Source: an uncultured Bacteroidia bacterium
Lineage (GTDB): Bacteria > Bacteroidota > Bacteroidia > Bacteroidales > UBA932
DNA length: 64,000 nt
Direction: 5' to 3'
Assembly: GCA_902785785.1 (NCBI GenBank)
Contig: CADAAA010000001.1
Span: forward strand, 372,001-436,000
Positions 42,234 to 51,306 of this stretch are shown piece after piece. The notes below the pieces were generated by a model. It was given only the letters and a program-made list of their open reading frames with translations, was not told the origin of the DNA and searched no databases. The stretch's first letter is position 1. Each line of letters opens with the position of its first letter. A program made the translations under genes and the position numbers.

Positions 42234-43234
42234 TAGATATAAGGAATTGCCCGTCCTGCCTTGCTGAAGGGTACGTTACATATAGCCCGAAGTCCGTCAA
42301 ACTGCTTTTTGACGGTCATAGGGCAAGCCATATCCTTGATTTCAGTTTCGATGGGTCCAAGAACACGGATGAGATTGCGGCCGCTATGCACAGGATTTCC
42401 GTATCCGGAGTCCAGGAGAAGTTCCCGGCAGTCATTGGGAAGGGAAAGATCAGGATTTCCGGGGACGGAGAGCGCTCTACACATATATTGAAACCGGCAC
42501 CTTGGGATCAGACTCTTCAGGCAAGGAAACAGATTCCTGCCAACGAGCATCTTACGATGCAGATCGCTTCCCAGGTGTATGGGATCGCCACTGCCGCAAA
42601 CGGATTGTGTTTCACTGAAAACGGGCAGGCCGTGTACATAACCAAGCGTTTTGACATCCTTCCCGATAACACTAAAGTGCCAATGGAAGACTTTGCTGCA
42701 ATCATAGGGAAGAATGAACAGGAAGACGGAAAAGAGTTCAAGTACAACGGATGCTATGAGGATATCGCAGATGCTATCAGGAAAAATGTCCAGGCATGGA
42801 TGGTGGATATGGAACGCTTTTTCGACCTCGTGGTGTTCAACTACATATATGCGAACGGGGATGATCATTTGAAGAACTTCTCCTTGATAAGACAAGGCCA
42901 GGATTATCGCCTTGCCCCAGCATATGATCTCATCAATACCAGCCTTCATGTGAAAGGTGAGGATTTCGGCCTCGACGGAGGTTTGTCTCCGAGTATTGAG
43001 AAAAGCGATGTCTACGTCAATAGCGGACACCCGTGCCGCATTGACTTCGAACGGTTTGGTGAGAATATCGGTATAGTGAAATCTCGTGTTGACAGGATAT
43101 TGGACCGATATATGGTTTTACCAGGACTTGCCGGCACCCTTGTCGGCCATAGCTTCCTCGATGACAAAATGAAACGCTACTATCTGAGGACGGTCAGCGA
43201 GCGGATTGCGAGATTTGTAAGAGTGTCAAATTGA
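42230..43234 (+). CDS. hipT: HipT-like serine/threonine kinase toxin
   Basis: 334 residues, the HipA C-terminal kinase without its N-terminal subdomain. It starts with a Cys pair (NCPSCLAEG) and has S-V-S at residues 57-59 within RISVSGVQEKF, the Gly-rich loop. The catalytic loop is NGDDHLKN (209-216) and the metal-binding Asp is in LAPAYDL (233). HipT of E. coli autophosphorylates serines in an S-I-S motif of this loop, so the S-V-S fits. HipA/HipT toxins phosphorylate aminoacyl-tRNA synthetases; the target here is unknown (TrpS for E. coli HipT). Confidence 0.9.
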   Translation: MIDIRNCPSCLAEGYVTYSPKSVKLLFDGHRASHILDFSFDGSKNTDEIAAAMHRISVSGVQEKFPAVIGKGKIRISGDGERSTHILKPAPWDQTLQARKQIPANEHLTMQIASQVYGIATAANGLCFTENGQAVYITKRFDILPDNTKVPMEDFAAIIGKNEQEDGKEFKYNGCYEDIADAIRKNVQAWMVDMERFFDLVVFNYIYANGDDHLKNFSLIRQGQDYRLAPAYDLINTSLHVKGEDFGLDGGLSPSIEKSDVYVNSGHPCRIDFERFGENIGIVKSRVDRILDRYMVLPGLAGTLVGHSFLDDKMKRYYLRTVSERIARFVRVSN

Positions 43235-43240
43235 TAATGG

Positions 43241-43340
43241 AAGCGCATTTTCGGCATTTTATGGTCGTTTTTGCTCCAGATGCGACATTATGATCCCGTA
43301 TCTGCCGCGTTTTCGTGTCCCAAAGGCCGAAAATGCGCTT
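43241..43340. repeat. 15-bp perfect inverted repeat after hipT
   Basis: AAGCGCATTTTCGGC (43241-43255) and GCCGAAAATGCGCTT (43326-43340) are perfect inverted copies, 70 nt apart. The space between has a short inner pair CAGAT/ATCTG. It lies in the 3' region between hipT and the DUF1080 gene and contains no ORF of note. Confidence 0.8.
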
Positions 43341-43407
43341 GAAACGAATCGCGGAATACCATCAACGACTCTCTTCGACACCAAAACGTGATTTGGCAAA
43401 TATTTAA

Positions 43408-43447
43408 AAGATAAGCGCGGAAACTCAGTGATTTCCGCGCTTATCTT
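43408..43447. terminator. Bidirectional terminator between hipT and DUF1080 gene
   Basis: AAGATAAGCGCGGAAA (43408-43423) pairs perfectly with TTTCCGCGCTTATCTT (43432-43447), 16 bp with an 8-nt loop, between two convergent genes. Confidence 0.85.
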
Positions 43448-43462
43448 ACTCACTATTTGGTT

Positions 43463-44905
43463 CTACAACTTCTTTATTTTGATATTTCGGTAGGAGACTT
43501 TGTCGCCGTGGTCCTGGAAGAGGATGTGGCCCTCTTCGAAATTGCCGAAGCCTTCGTTGGGGGCGAACTTGCTGTATTGGACCAAGGCGTTGAACATCTG
43601 GGTGTTACGCTCGTACTCCAGGACCTTGGCGCCGTTGAGCCAGTGCTCTACATGGTTGTCCTGGACTATGATCCAGGCGGTGTTCCATCCGTACTTGTCC
43701 ATAAGACCTTCTGGCTTGTCCGCCCTGATCAGGTCATACAGTGAAGCCACGGTACGGTTGCCGGCTACGCCGAGTTTGGCGTCCGGGTGCAAGTCATCGT
43801 CGAGGACCTGGAATTCGCATCCGATAGAGGGGTCGCGGTAGGTACCGGGATTGATGAAATACTTGATGCCGCTGTTGGCTCCCGGAGAAAGCTTGAAGTC
43901 CACGGAGAGCCAGAAATTGCGGAACTTCTCGACGGTGATTATATCACCGCCTCCCTGGGCGCCGTTGGGATGGGCCGTGATCATGCCGTTTGTGAGGCCC
44001 CATCCCTTCTCGGGGAAGGCCTCGGCGCGCACGCTTCTCCATCCCTTGGATGTCTTGCCGTCCCAAAGCAGCTCCCATCCGTTCTCGCTGTCGGCATAGA
44101 GGAGCCTGTTGGGGAGAGTCTCACCCGGTGCCTTGCCGGGAAGTTCCGAAAGCTTCTTTGCCGGCTCTTCCGGGGCGGGCAATTCCTTAATCATGATGTT
44201 GCGGTAGGAGACGTGGTCGCCGTGCTCCTGAAGGAGGATGTGGCCCTTGGCATGGTTGCCGAAGTTCTCCCAGTTCTTGTATTTGCTGCAGGCTACCAGT
44301 GCATTGAATACCTGGCAGTTGCGCTCGTATTCCAGGATCTTGCAGCCGTTGAGCCAGTGCTCGACATGGTTGCCCTGAACCTTGACCCAGGCGGTGTTCC
44401 AGCCTTCCTTGTCGAAGGGGACATCCGCCTTGTCGGCGGTGATGAGGTCGTAGAGCGAGCCCAGGGTGCGGTTGCCGGCCACGCCGAGCTTGGCATCCGG
44501 GTGGAGTTCGTCGTCAAGGATTTGGAACTCACAGCCGATGGCCGAGGCGTCCTTGACCTGGTAGAGGTCAGGACGTACGAAGTATTTGATGCCGCTGTTG
44601 GCTCCGGGAGTGAGCTTGAAATCCACGGACAGCCAGAAGTTTTCATACTGTTCGGTGGTGATGATGTCTCCGCCTCCGAGCGACTCCTGCCCTCCGTTGG
44701 CATTGACTTCGAGCACGCCTTTCGCGATGGTCCATCCCTTCTCGGGGAAGGCTTCGCCGTAGGCGCTCCTCCATCCGTTGGTGGTCTTGCCGTCCCAGAG
44801 GAGTTTCCAGCCATCGGCTTTCTGCTCGCGGGTGAGTTTATTGGGTTGCTGGCTGCAGGCCACCAGGGTGCAAAGCATTGATACTATTATGAGTAATCTC
44901 TTCAT
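43463..44905 (-). CDS. Lipoprotein with two tandem DUF1080 (3-keto-glycoside hydrolase-type) domains
   Basis: 480 residues. Signal peptide with lipobox LVACSQ. Two homologous halves (about 20-255 and 275-480) each contain GWKLLWDGKT/GWELLWDGKT, FPEKGW, GGDIIT, FWLSVDFKL, GIKYFV and VEHWLNG. DUF1080 proteins have been linked to hydrolysis of 3-keto-disaccharides/glycosides, and the 3-keto group can be made by a Gfo/Idh oxidoreductase such as the one encoded next door. The repeats probably come from internal duplication. It follows the Gfo/Idh gene by 11 bp. Confidence 0.9.
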   Translation of the reverse strand: MKRLLIIVSMLCTLVACSQQPNKLTREQKADGWKLLWDGKTTNGWRSAYGEAFPEKGWTIAKGVLEVNANGGQESLGGGDIITTEQYENFWLSVDFKLTPGANSGIKYFVRPDLYQVKDASAIGCEFQILDDELHPDAKLGVAGNRTLGSLYDLITADKADVPFDKEGWNTAWVKVQGNHVEHWLNGCKILEYERNCQVFNALVACSKYKNWENFGNHAKGHILLQEHGDHVSYRNIMIKELPAPEEPAKKLSELPGKAPGETLPNRLLYADSENGWELLWDGKTSKGWRSVRAEAFPEKGWGLTNGMITAHPNGAQGGGDIITVEKFRNFWLSVDFKLSPGANSGIKYFINPGTYRDPSIGCEFQVLDDDLHPDAKLGVAGNRTVASLYDLIRADKPEGLMDKYGWNTAWIIVQDNHVEHWLNGAKVLEYERNTQMFNALVQYSKFAPNEGFGNFEEGHILFQDHGDKVSYRNIKIKKL

Positions 44906-44916
44906 GGTTCAGTCAT

Positions 44917-46362
44917 TTACAGGACATAATACTCTTCCCAGCCCTTACGCGGCGGAGTGCCGGCGAGCATGGCGTTGGCGAAAGGATTGTCGGTGATCTC
45001 CTTGGTGGCGCGGTCGAAGTGGAACGTAGTGTTCAGGCGCTGGGCGATGCAGCCGAGGTTGATCATCTGGCAGAGGACGCCGGCTTTCTCGAAGGGGGAG
45101 TGGGCCTTCTCCGTTCCGCGTATGGCGTTGAGGAAATTCTTGTAATGGTTGAAATGGTAGTCCGGAAGCTCGGGCAGAAGGCCCTTGGCGGCCATCTCGT
45201 CGTTCTTCGCCTTGGGGACGACCTCGAGGGTGGCGGAGTGGGAGCCACCCTTGAAGATCAGGTCGTTGGTGTAGATCTCCTTGCCGGGGTTGAGCTCAAT
45301 GGGGACATACGCCTGCCCGGCGACGAGAGGGACGTCCGATACGATGCTGTCTCCGAAACCGGCCGGGAGTTCAGGAAGGTTCTTGATGCCGTCATACCAA
45401 GTGAGGTCGCAGGCGGGCATGCTGCCCCTGCGGGGGAACTTGAAGTGTATGGTTGAGGACATCGGGAAGAAGAAGTCGTTGTGGCCTTCGGCCAGCTGCA
45501 TACCCACTTCATAAGGGAGTCCCAGGTCGAGGAACTCGTGTGCAGTGTCGAAGATGTGCGCGCCCCAGTCGCCGAGGGCGCCGTTGCCGAAGTCGTACCA
45601 GCTGCGCCAATTGCCTTCGTCGAACTGCTTGCTGTAGTCGTGGTGTGCGGACTGCATCAGCCAGACATCCCAGTCCATGGTAGCGGGCATGGGGTCGGCG
45701 GCAGGGAATGTCTTCATATTGACATCGTAGCCGTGCCAGCGGCGCGAGTTGTTCATGTGGGCGGTGATGTGGGTGACATCATGCATCACGCCGGACTCGA
45801 CGAGGGCCTTGAACTGGAAGTAGTTCTCTCCGGAATGGCCCTGGTTGCCCATCTGGGTGACCACGTGGGGGTTCTTGAGCGCTACGTCGATGAGGAGCTG
45901 GTTCTCGAGGAACGTACGGCACATCGGCTTTTCACAATAGACGTGGATGCCTTCCTTGACGGCACGCATGGAGATAGGGAAATGGGAGAAGTCGGGCGTG
46001 GATACGAACACCGCTTCGATCTTGGAGGCCATCTCGTCGAACATCTTGCGGAAGTCCTTGTACTGGGGAACGCCTGGGAACTGGGCGATGGCCCACTGGG
46101 TATGGGGCGCTCCCATGTTGACGTCGCAAATTGCGACGACGTCGACCATTTCAGTCCTCATGACCTCCGTGATGTTGTCCTTGCCCCTGTTGCCGATGCC
46201 GATGAATGCGACCTTGACCTTTTCGGTTGGGGATAGTGGAGCAGCGGCGCTCCGCCGGCTCTGCGCTGAGGCGGTGAAACCGCCGAAGGGGCCGGCGGCT
46301 CCGGCCGCCAGCGCGGCGGCGCCTGCGCCCGCCATCTTGATGAAATCTCTTCTGGATACCAT
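44917..46362 (-). CDS. Gfo/Idh/MocA family oxidoreductase with twin-arginine signal
   Basis: 481 residues. MVSRRDFIKMAGAGAAALAA is a twin-arginine signal, so the cofactor-bound protein is probably exported folded. Rossmann motif KVAFIGIGNRGKDNI, then DVVAICDVN, VFVSTPDFSHFP and the EKP motif in VYCEKPMCRT. The large C-terminal half (about 200-481) is the Gfo/Idh/MocA catalytic region. By analogy it oxidises a sugar C3 hydroxyl, giving the substrate for the DUF1080 protein. It lies between that gene and the SASA-GH51 gene (27 bp gap), probably one operon. Confidence 0.88.
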   Translation of the reverse strand: MVSRRDFIKMAGAGAAALAAGAAGPFGGFTASAQSRRSAAAPLSPTEKVKVAFIGIGNRGKDNITEVMRTEMVDVVAICDVNMGAPHTQWAIAQFPGVPQYKDFRKMFDEMASKIEAVFVSTPDFSHFPISMRAVKEGIHVYCEKPMCRTFLENQLLIDVALKNPHVVTQMGNQGHSGENYFQFKALVESGVMHDVTHITAHMNNSRRWHGYDVNMKTFPAADPMPATMDWDVWLMQSAHHDYSKQFDEGNWRSWYDFGNGALGDWGAHIFDTAHEFLDLGLPYEVGMQLAEGHNDFFFPMSSTIHFKFPRRGSMPACDLTWYDGIKNLPELPAGFGDSIVSDVPLVAGQAYVPIELNPGKEIYTNDLIFKGGSHSATLEVVPKAKNDEMAAKGLLPELPDYHFNHYKNFLNAIRGTEKAHSPFEKAGVLCQMINLGCIAQRLNTTFHFDRATKEITDNPFANAMLAGTPPRKGWEEYYVL

Positions 46363-46389
46363 GGTAAAGTATTAGGTTTCTGTCAATGA

Positions 46390-49300
46390 TTATTCCGGTT
46401 TGAGCCTGAGGATACCGATGGAGTTCTCAGGCATCATGAATTCGAAGGATCCCCTGACGGTTCCGAGCTCCTTGGTGTGCGGAACGACGGCTTCGGTATA
46501 TTTCACCCTGCGGCCGAAGCGGAAAGCCATGCCGACCATGCCCGGCCGTTCCCCAGCCCTTGGCCCGGCGGCCGGAGCTGCATAGTCGGGATGGCTGGAA
46601 TAGTAGTTCTGGTCACCTTGGTTCTTCACTGAAGTGTCATGCGACGAGACGAACTCGAGGGTGGCGTTATATGTGACTCCCGTACCTGTGTTGACGGTGA
46701 GCATCTTGTCCAAAGCTTCGGCATTGACGAACTTGATGAATATCTCGCCCGTCGCGGAGTCGATGGTGGGGGAAGTATATACCTTATCGTCCTCGGTTCC
46801 TCCGTTCATTACGGCAGAGGTTTCGAATGCGCGGTCTCCCGCTACGGAGAACAGTTTCTGGTAGTAGTAGTTGCAGGATCGCCACAATCCGCGGTTGTCG
46901 AACCAGATGAGGTTGGAGTTCCATTTGTTGAAACCCTTCTTGCAGAAAAGCGGAGCATAGGCGGCCATCACCACCATGTCGGAATTGCGCTCCAGGCTGG
47001 TCCAGTAGGCTGCCTCCGCCATTGCGGAGGAATAGGCGTTGTTGGCGCGGTTGTTGGCGAATTCGCCAACGAACACGCGCGTAGGCTTGCTCCTGTCGTA
47101 GGTATTGCCGTCGGCACCACGTACCTGTCCGGGCTCATAGCGGTCGCCGCGGGAATAGAACCAGTCGTCTCCCTTGTAGTAGTGCTCGTCCACGATGGTG
47201 TCGGGGTACTTGGCGTCTATCTGCGACATGTTGGCATTGAATTCCGGGCCGGAATCGGCCGATCCGGCGGTGGAGACTATGGTGATCTCGGGATACTTCT
47301 CCTTCACCGCCTTGTAGATGATGTCGAAACGCTCCCAGAATTCGTCACCACGGTTCTCATTTCCGATGCCCAGATACTTGAGGTTGAAAGGCTTGGGATG
47401 TCCCATGGCAGCGCGCTTCGCTCCCCACTCCGTGTCGGTCCCGCCGTTGCAGAACTCGATGAAGTCAAGGGCGTCCTTGACAAAGATATTGTAGAATCGG
47501 TCGCGGTCGGCCTGGGTTTCCAAGGGCGCGATGTACTTGTGTCCGGCGAACTGGCAGGTGACACCGTTGTTAAGGACCGGCAGGGGAGTGGCGCCGAGAC
47601 CTTCAGCCATGAGCAGGTACTCGTAGAAGCCGATATACTGCGAGGTCCAGTAGCCCCAGTGGTTGCGGAAGCCGACGCGCTCCTCACGCGGGCCGATTGA
47701 GTTCTTCCAGAACACCTGGCCGAAATAGTTGGTACCCTCGGAGGCGCATCCTCCGGGGAAACGCATGAAGGTCGGATGAAGGTCAGCGAGAGCCTCCAGG
47801 AGGTCCTTGCGGAAGGGACCGTACTTGCCGCCCTCCCAGAGCTGCGAGGCTTCCGGCACTAGTGTGACGAAGTCAAGCCAGAACGTGCCGGGGGCATCCG
47901 CTACGATGGCGAGACGGCTGTCCACCGAACGCTCTGCGGTGAGGGAGCCGGTGTACTGCTTCCATGTTCCTTCCAGTCCTGATATGGTCATGACGTTGGA
48001 GTTGCGGTTGCCGGAAGCATCTTCCAGATAGACGGAGACTGTGCCCTTGTAGCCGGCACCTTGCAGATACAGGCCGAGGTCGTAGCTGACTCCCTGGACC
48101 GCAGGTATGGATGCGGTCTGGGTGTTGTTGGAGTAGATGAGGCCGGGGCCGCGCTTGTATTCGGCTATGCCGTAGCCGTTGGCGGCGATACCGAATCCCG
48201 CGCCGGCCTTCTCGATGTCGAAACGCACGCTGTACTGCGCATAACGCAGCTCGTCGTCGTACCCGTCATTCGGGTCGAAGTCGTACCAGCGCTTGAGGCC
48301 GGGCACGAGCGGCTTGTCCGCCACTGCCCGGGCGGCGCCCTGCGAGCCTTCGCCCCTCACGACGGTCCATCCGAAGAATACGGTGTCGCAGGTGGAGAAC
48401 TCGTTCTGGTCGGGGGCCTCAGGGACGTTGTATGCTTGGAAGGAATTGTTCTGGATCAACTGGGCGCAGATACCTCCGTCCACGGACTGGTTGATGTCCT
48501 CGAAGAAGATACCGGCCAGGGTGGGACTGATGGCGATGCCGAGCTTGTCCGGCTTGAGGTCGAGGGTGCGGCGTTCGACTTCCTTGAATCCTTGGAGTTG
48601 GAGCATCTTGTCAGCCATCCTGTAACCCATGAGGCGCATGCCCTCCGTGCTGAAATGGAACTGGTCACCGGTACTCTCGCAACCGAGGGCGGAGATGATG
48701 TATGCATTGGGCATTACCTTGGGCAGGTTGGGCAGCACCACGTCATTGAAAGCGGCACATACACCGTCCTGCTCGGCATATTTCAGTTCTCCTGCAAGCA
48801 GGGGAATTGCATCAGGGTCAAGCCCGAGGTCGGCGCAGAGGTCGTCGTGGATCTTCTTCACCCTGCCGGGCCATTCCGGATCATCGGGGTTGGACTCTCC
48901 CTGGTGCATCAGCATTCCCTTGATGACGCCGTATTTCTGCGCTTCGCGTGCGGTCTCCATCAGCCTCTGGTACGGGTTCATCCCATAAAGCTTGGCCATG
49001 TCCACAAGCCAGCTGCGCGAAGGGTCGGCGGCTTCCATGGCCAGATACTCTTCACATGCGTCCTTGTCCCATAGCTCCAATTTGGCGCCGGCGACGGAGA
49101 CGTTGATCACACCTACCTTGTACTTCTCGGGCAGGACCTCTATCATCTTGCGGCCGAAGAAATCGACGGGACCCATGTTGTTGGTCTCCCTGCAGATGGG
49201 CGGGACGGCCGTGTACCAGTGGTTGCGCTCGCGCTGGAAGCGCGGCATGTCCACGGCCGCCATGAACTGGAAACGGGGGTCGTTGAAGCCCTCGTCCTGT

Positions 49301-49437
49301 TCGGCGGGACGCGCTCCGGCCTCCATGTTGGACTGTCCGAAACATAGATAGATGAAAAAGTCGGGATCCGGTTTCTGCGCATTCAGGGTCAGGCACGCAG
49401 AAAGCATTGCAAGCAGTAAAAAGAGTTTCCTGTTCAT
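46390..49437 (-). CDS. Bifunctional SASA-type esterase and GH51 alpha-L-arabinofuranosidase
   Basis: 1015 residues with signal peptide MNRKLFLLLAMLSACLTLNAQ. The N-terminal domain (about 25-280) is a SGNH/SASA esterase: FGQSNMEAGARP (Ser), HQGESNPDDP, and GDQFHFSTEG (Asp/His). The rest is GH51: IFFEDINQSVDGG, an inserted carbohydrate-binding-like stretch (about 340-500), acid/base Glu in LGIGNENRGDEFW, nucleophile Glu in VDEHYYKGDDWF. The enzyme probably removes acetyl and arabinofuranosyl groups from arabinoxylan or a similar glycan. It heads the minus-strand carbohydrate operon. Confidence 0.9.
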   Translation of the reverse strand: MNRKLFLLLAMLSACLTLNAQKPDPDFFIYLCFGQSNMEAGARPAEQDEGFNDPRFQFMAAVDMPRFQRERNHWYTAVPPICRETNNMGPVDFFGRKMIEVLPEKYKVGVINVSVAGAKLELWDKDACEEYLAMEAADPSRSWLVDMAKLYGMNPYQRLMETAREAQKYGVIKGMLMHQGESNPDDPEWPGRVKKIHDDLCADLGLDPDAIPLLAGELKYAEQDGVCAAFNDVVLPNLPKVMPNAYIISALGCESTGDQFHFSTEGMRLMGYRMADKMLQLQGFKEVERRTLDLKPDKLGIAISPTLAGIFFEDINQSVDGGICAQLIQNNSFQAYNVPEAPDQNEFSTCDTVFFGWTVVRGEGSQGAARAVADKPLVPGLKRWYDFDPNDGYDDELRYAQYSVRFDIEKAGAGFGIAANGYGIAEYKRGPGLIYSNNTQTASIPAVQGVSYDLGLYLQGAGYKGTVSVYLEDASGNRNSNVMTISGLEGTWKQYTGSLTAERSVDSRLAIVADAPGTFWLDFVTLVPEASQLWEGGKYGPFRKDLLEALADLHPTFMRFPGGCASEGTNYFGQVFWKNSIGPREERVGFRNHWGYWTSQYIGFYEYLLMAEGLGATPLPVLNNGVTCQFAGHKYIAPLETQADRDRFYNIFVKDALDFIEFCNGGTDTEWGAKRAAMGHPKPFNLKYLGIGNENRGDEFWERFDIIYKAVKEKYPEITIVSTAGSADSGPEFNANMSQIDAKYPDTIVDEHYYKGDDWFYSRGDRYEPGQVRGADGNTYDRSKPTRVFVGEFANNRANNAYSSAMAEAAYWTSLERNSDMVVMAAYAPLFCKKGFNKWNSNLIWFDNRGLWRSCNYYYQKLFSVAGDRAFETSAVMNGGTEDDKVYTSPTIDSATGEIFIKFVNAEALDKMLTVNTGTGVTYNATLEFVSSHDTSVKNQGDQNYYSSHPDYAAPAAGPRAGERPGMVGMAFRFGRRVKYTEAVVPHTKELGTVRGSFEFMMPENSIGILRLKPE

Positions 49438-49454
49438 GATGTGGCTAGTTTTTT

Positions 49455-49462
49455 CAAATATA
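49455..49462 (-). promoter_or_regulatory. -7 box for the SASA-GH51 operon
   Basis: The minus strand reads TATATTTG, 18 bp before the ATG at 49437. On the plus strand a near match (TATATTTA, 49475) may serve the divergent GH2 gene. Confidence 0.6.
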
Positions 49463-49503
49463 CTGAAAAATGGCTATATTTAACTTCCCTAACACTAAAT
49501 AAA

Positions 49504-51306
49504 ATGAAGAGATTACTGTCCGCGATTTCCATCGCACTGTTCCTTTTGCCGCTTTCGGCGCAGACTCCGTATCCCCAGATCACCAATATTCCGGGTCGCA
49601 ATGCGACTTGCCTGGACGGCAATTGGAAATACATCGTCGATGTCTACAACACCGGCGCGATGGATTACCGCGCCAATCCTATCCCGGACAGGTCTTCTTT
49701 CTTCGCCGACAGGAGTTTCTATTCCAACCAGAAGGTGCTGGTGGAGTATGATTTCGACTATGCGAAGGAGATCGCGGTTCCAGGCGACTGGAATACCCAG
49801 CGGCCGGAGCTGTACTATTATGAGGGTGCGGTCTGGTACAGGACAAAGTTTGACGCTGAGCCGAAGCAGGGGAGCAGGTACTTCCTGTATTTCGGCGCGG
49901 CAAACTACGAGACTGTCGTCGGACTGAACGGCAGGAGACTCGGCAGCCATGAAGGGGGATTCACCCCTTTCAACTTCGAGGTCACGGACCGTCTGAAAGA
50001 GGGTGACAACTCGCTGGTAGTCAATGTGGACAACACCCGTCGAATGGACGGAGTGCCGACGGTCAATTCAGACTGGTGGAACTATGGCGGCATCACCCGC
50101 AGCGTGTATCTCGTAGAGACTCCGGAGACTTTCATCAGGGAGTATTCCGTCCAGTTGAAGAAAGGCTCGCAGGGCGTTATCGAGGGATGGGTCCGGCTGG
50201 ACGGTCCCGATGCGGCGGCAAGTGTGAACGTATCGATCCCAGAGTTGAAGGTCAGCAAGACAGTTACTGCCGATGCTTCGGGCCTTGCCCGTTTCGAGAT
50301 TGATGCGAAGCCGGTGCTCTGGTGCCCGGAGAATCCTAAGCTCTATGAAGTGACGCTGTCTTCAGGTACCGACAAGGTGTCGGACAGGATAGGTTTCAGG
50401 ACCATAGAGACGCGTGGTGACAAGATCCTCCTCAACGGAAAGGAGATATTCTGCAAAGGCATAAGCATACACGAGGAGATGATCGGCGGTGCCGGCGGGC
50501 GCGCCAACAGCATGGAGCATGCCCGCGCGCTCCTCGCCGAAGTCAAGGCCATGAACTGCAATTTCGTCCGTCTGGCGCATTATCCGCACAACGAGAACAT
50601 GATCCGGGCTGCGGAGGAGATGGGCATAATGGTCTGGTCGGAGATACCCGTCTATTGGACCATTTCCTTTGACAATCCCGATACCTATGCCAACGCTGAG
50701 TGCCAGCTCACCGACATGATCACCCGCGACCGCAACCGCGCCAACGTGATTATCTGGTCCGTCGCCAACGAGACTCCGCTTGGCGAGAGCCGCCTGAGAT
50801 TCCTCGGCAACCTCATTTCCAAGGCCCGCGAGCTCGATCCGACCCGTCTGGTCAGCGCTGCCATGGAGAAGGTCGAGAAGCCGGGAAGGATGCTGACGGT
50901 GAACGATCCTCTGACCGAGATCGCCGACCTGATCAGTTTCAACCAGTATGTCGGATGGTATGACGGTACGCCTGAGAAGTGCGACGATGTGACCTGGACG
51001 TTCGACATCAAGAAACCTGTCATTGTCACCGAGTTCGGAGGCGGCGCGTTGTACGGCCGCCATGGTGATGTGGACCAGCGCTTCACCGAGGAGAACCAGG
51101 AGTATCTGTATCAGAAGAATATCTCCATGCTGGACCGCATGCCCGGGCTTGCCGGCACTTCTCCCTGGATCCTCAAGGACTTCCGGAGCCCCAAGCGCAT
51201 GCTCGGCGGCATCCAGGACGACTACAACAGAAAAGGCCTTCTCTCCGAGAAAGGTGAACGGAAGAAGGCCTTTTATGTGATGCAGTCCTGGTACGGCACT
51301 AAGTAG
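49504..51306 (+). CDS. Glycoside hydrolase family 2 (beta-glucuronidase/galactosidase type)
   Basis: 600 residues from MKRLLSAISIALFLLPLSAQ, a signal peptide; the frame is open 21 codons upstream over the promoter. N-terminal jelly-roll (VWYRTKFDAEPKQGS, NTRRMDGVPT), an immunoglobulin-like domain and a TIM barrel (HYPHNENMIRAAEEMGIMVW). Acid/base Glu in IIWSVANETPLG, nucleophile Glu in PVIVTEFGGGA. The size and DWWNYGGITR motif fit the beta-glucuronidase-like branch of GH2, but the sugar specificity is not readable. It diverges from the SASA-GH51 gene. Confidence 0.9.
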   Translation: MKRLLSAISIALFLLPLSAQTPYPQITNIPGRNATCLDGNWKYIVDVYNTGAMDYRANPIPDRSSFFADRSFYSNQKVLVEYDFDYAKEIAVPGDWNTQRPELYYYEGAVWYRTKFDAEPKQGSRYFLYFGAANYETVVGLNGRRLGSHEGGFTPFNFEVTDRLKEGDNSLVVNVDNTRRMDGVPTVNSDWWNYGGITRSVYLVETPETFIREYSVQLKKGSQGVIEGWVRLDGPDAAASVNVSIPELKVSKTVTADASGLARFEIDAKPVLWCPENPKLYEVTLSSGTDKVSDRIGFRTIETRGDKILLNGKEIFCKGISIHEEMIGGAGGRANSMEHARALLAEVKAMNCNFVRLAHYPHNENMIRAAEEMGIMVWSEIPVYWTISFDNPDTYANAECQLTDMITRDRNRANVIIWSVANETPLGESRLRFLGNLISKARELDPTRLVSAAMEKVEKPGRMLTVNDPLTEIADLISFNQYVGWYDGTPEKCDDVTWTFDIKKPVIVTEFGGGALYGRHGDVDQRFTEENQEYLYQKNISMLDRMPGLAGTSPWILKDFRSPKRMLGGIQDDYNRKGLLSEKGERKKAFYVMQSWYGTK

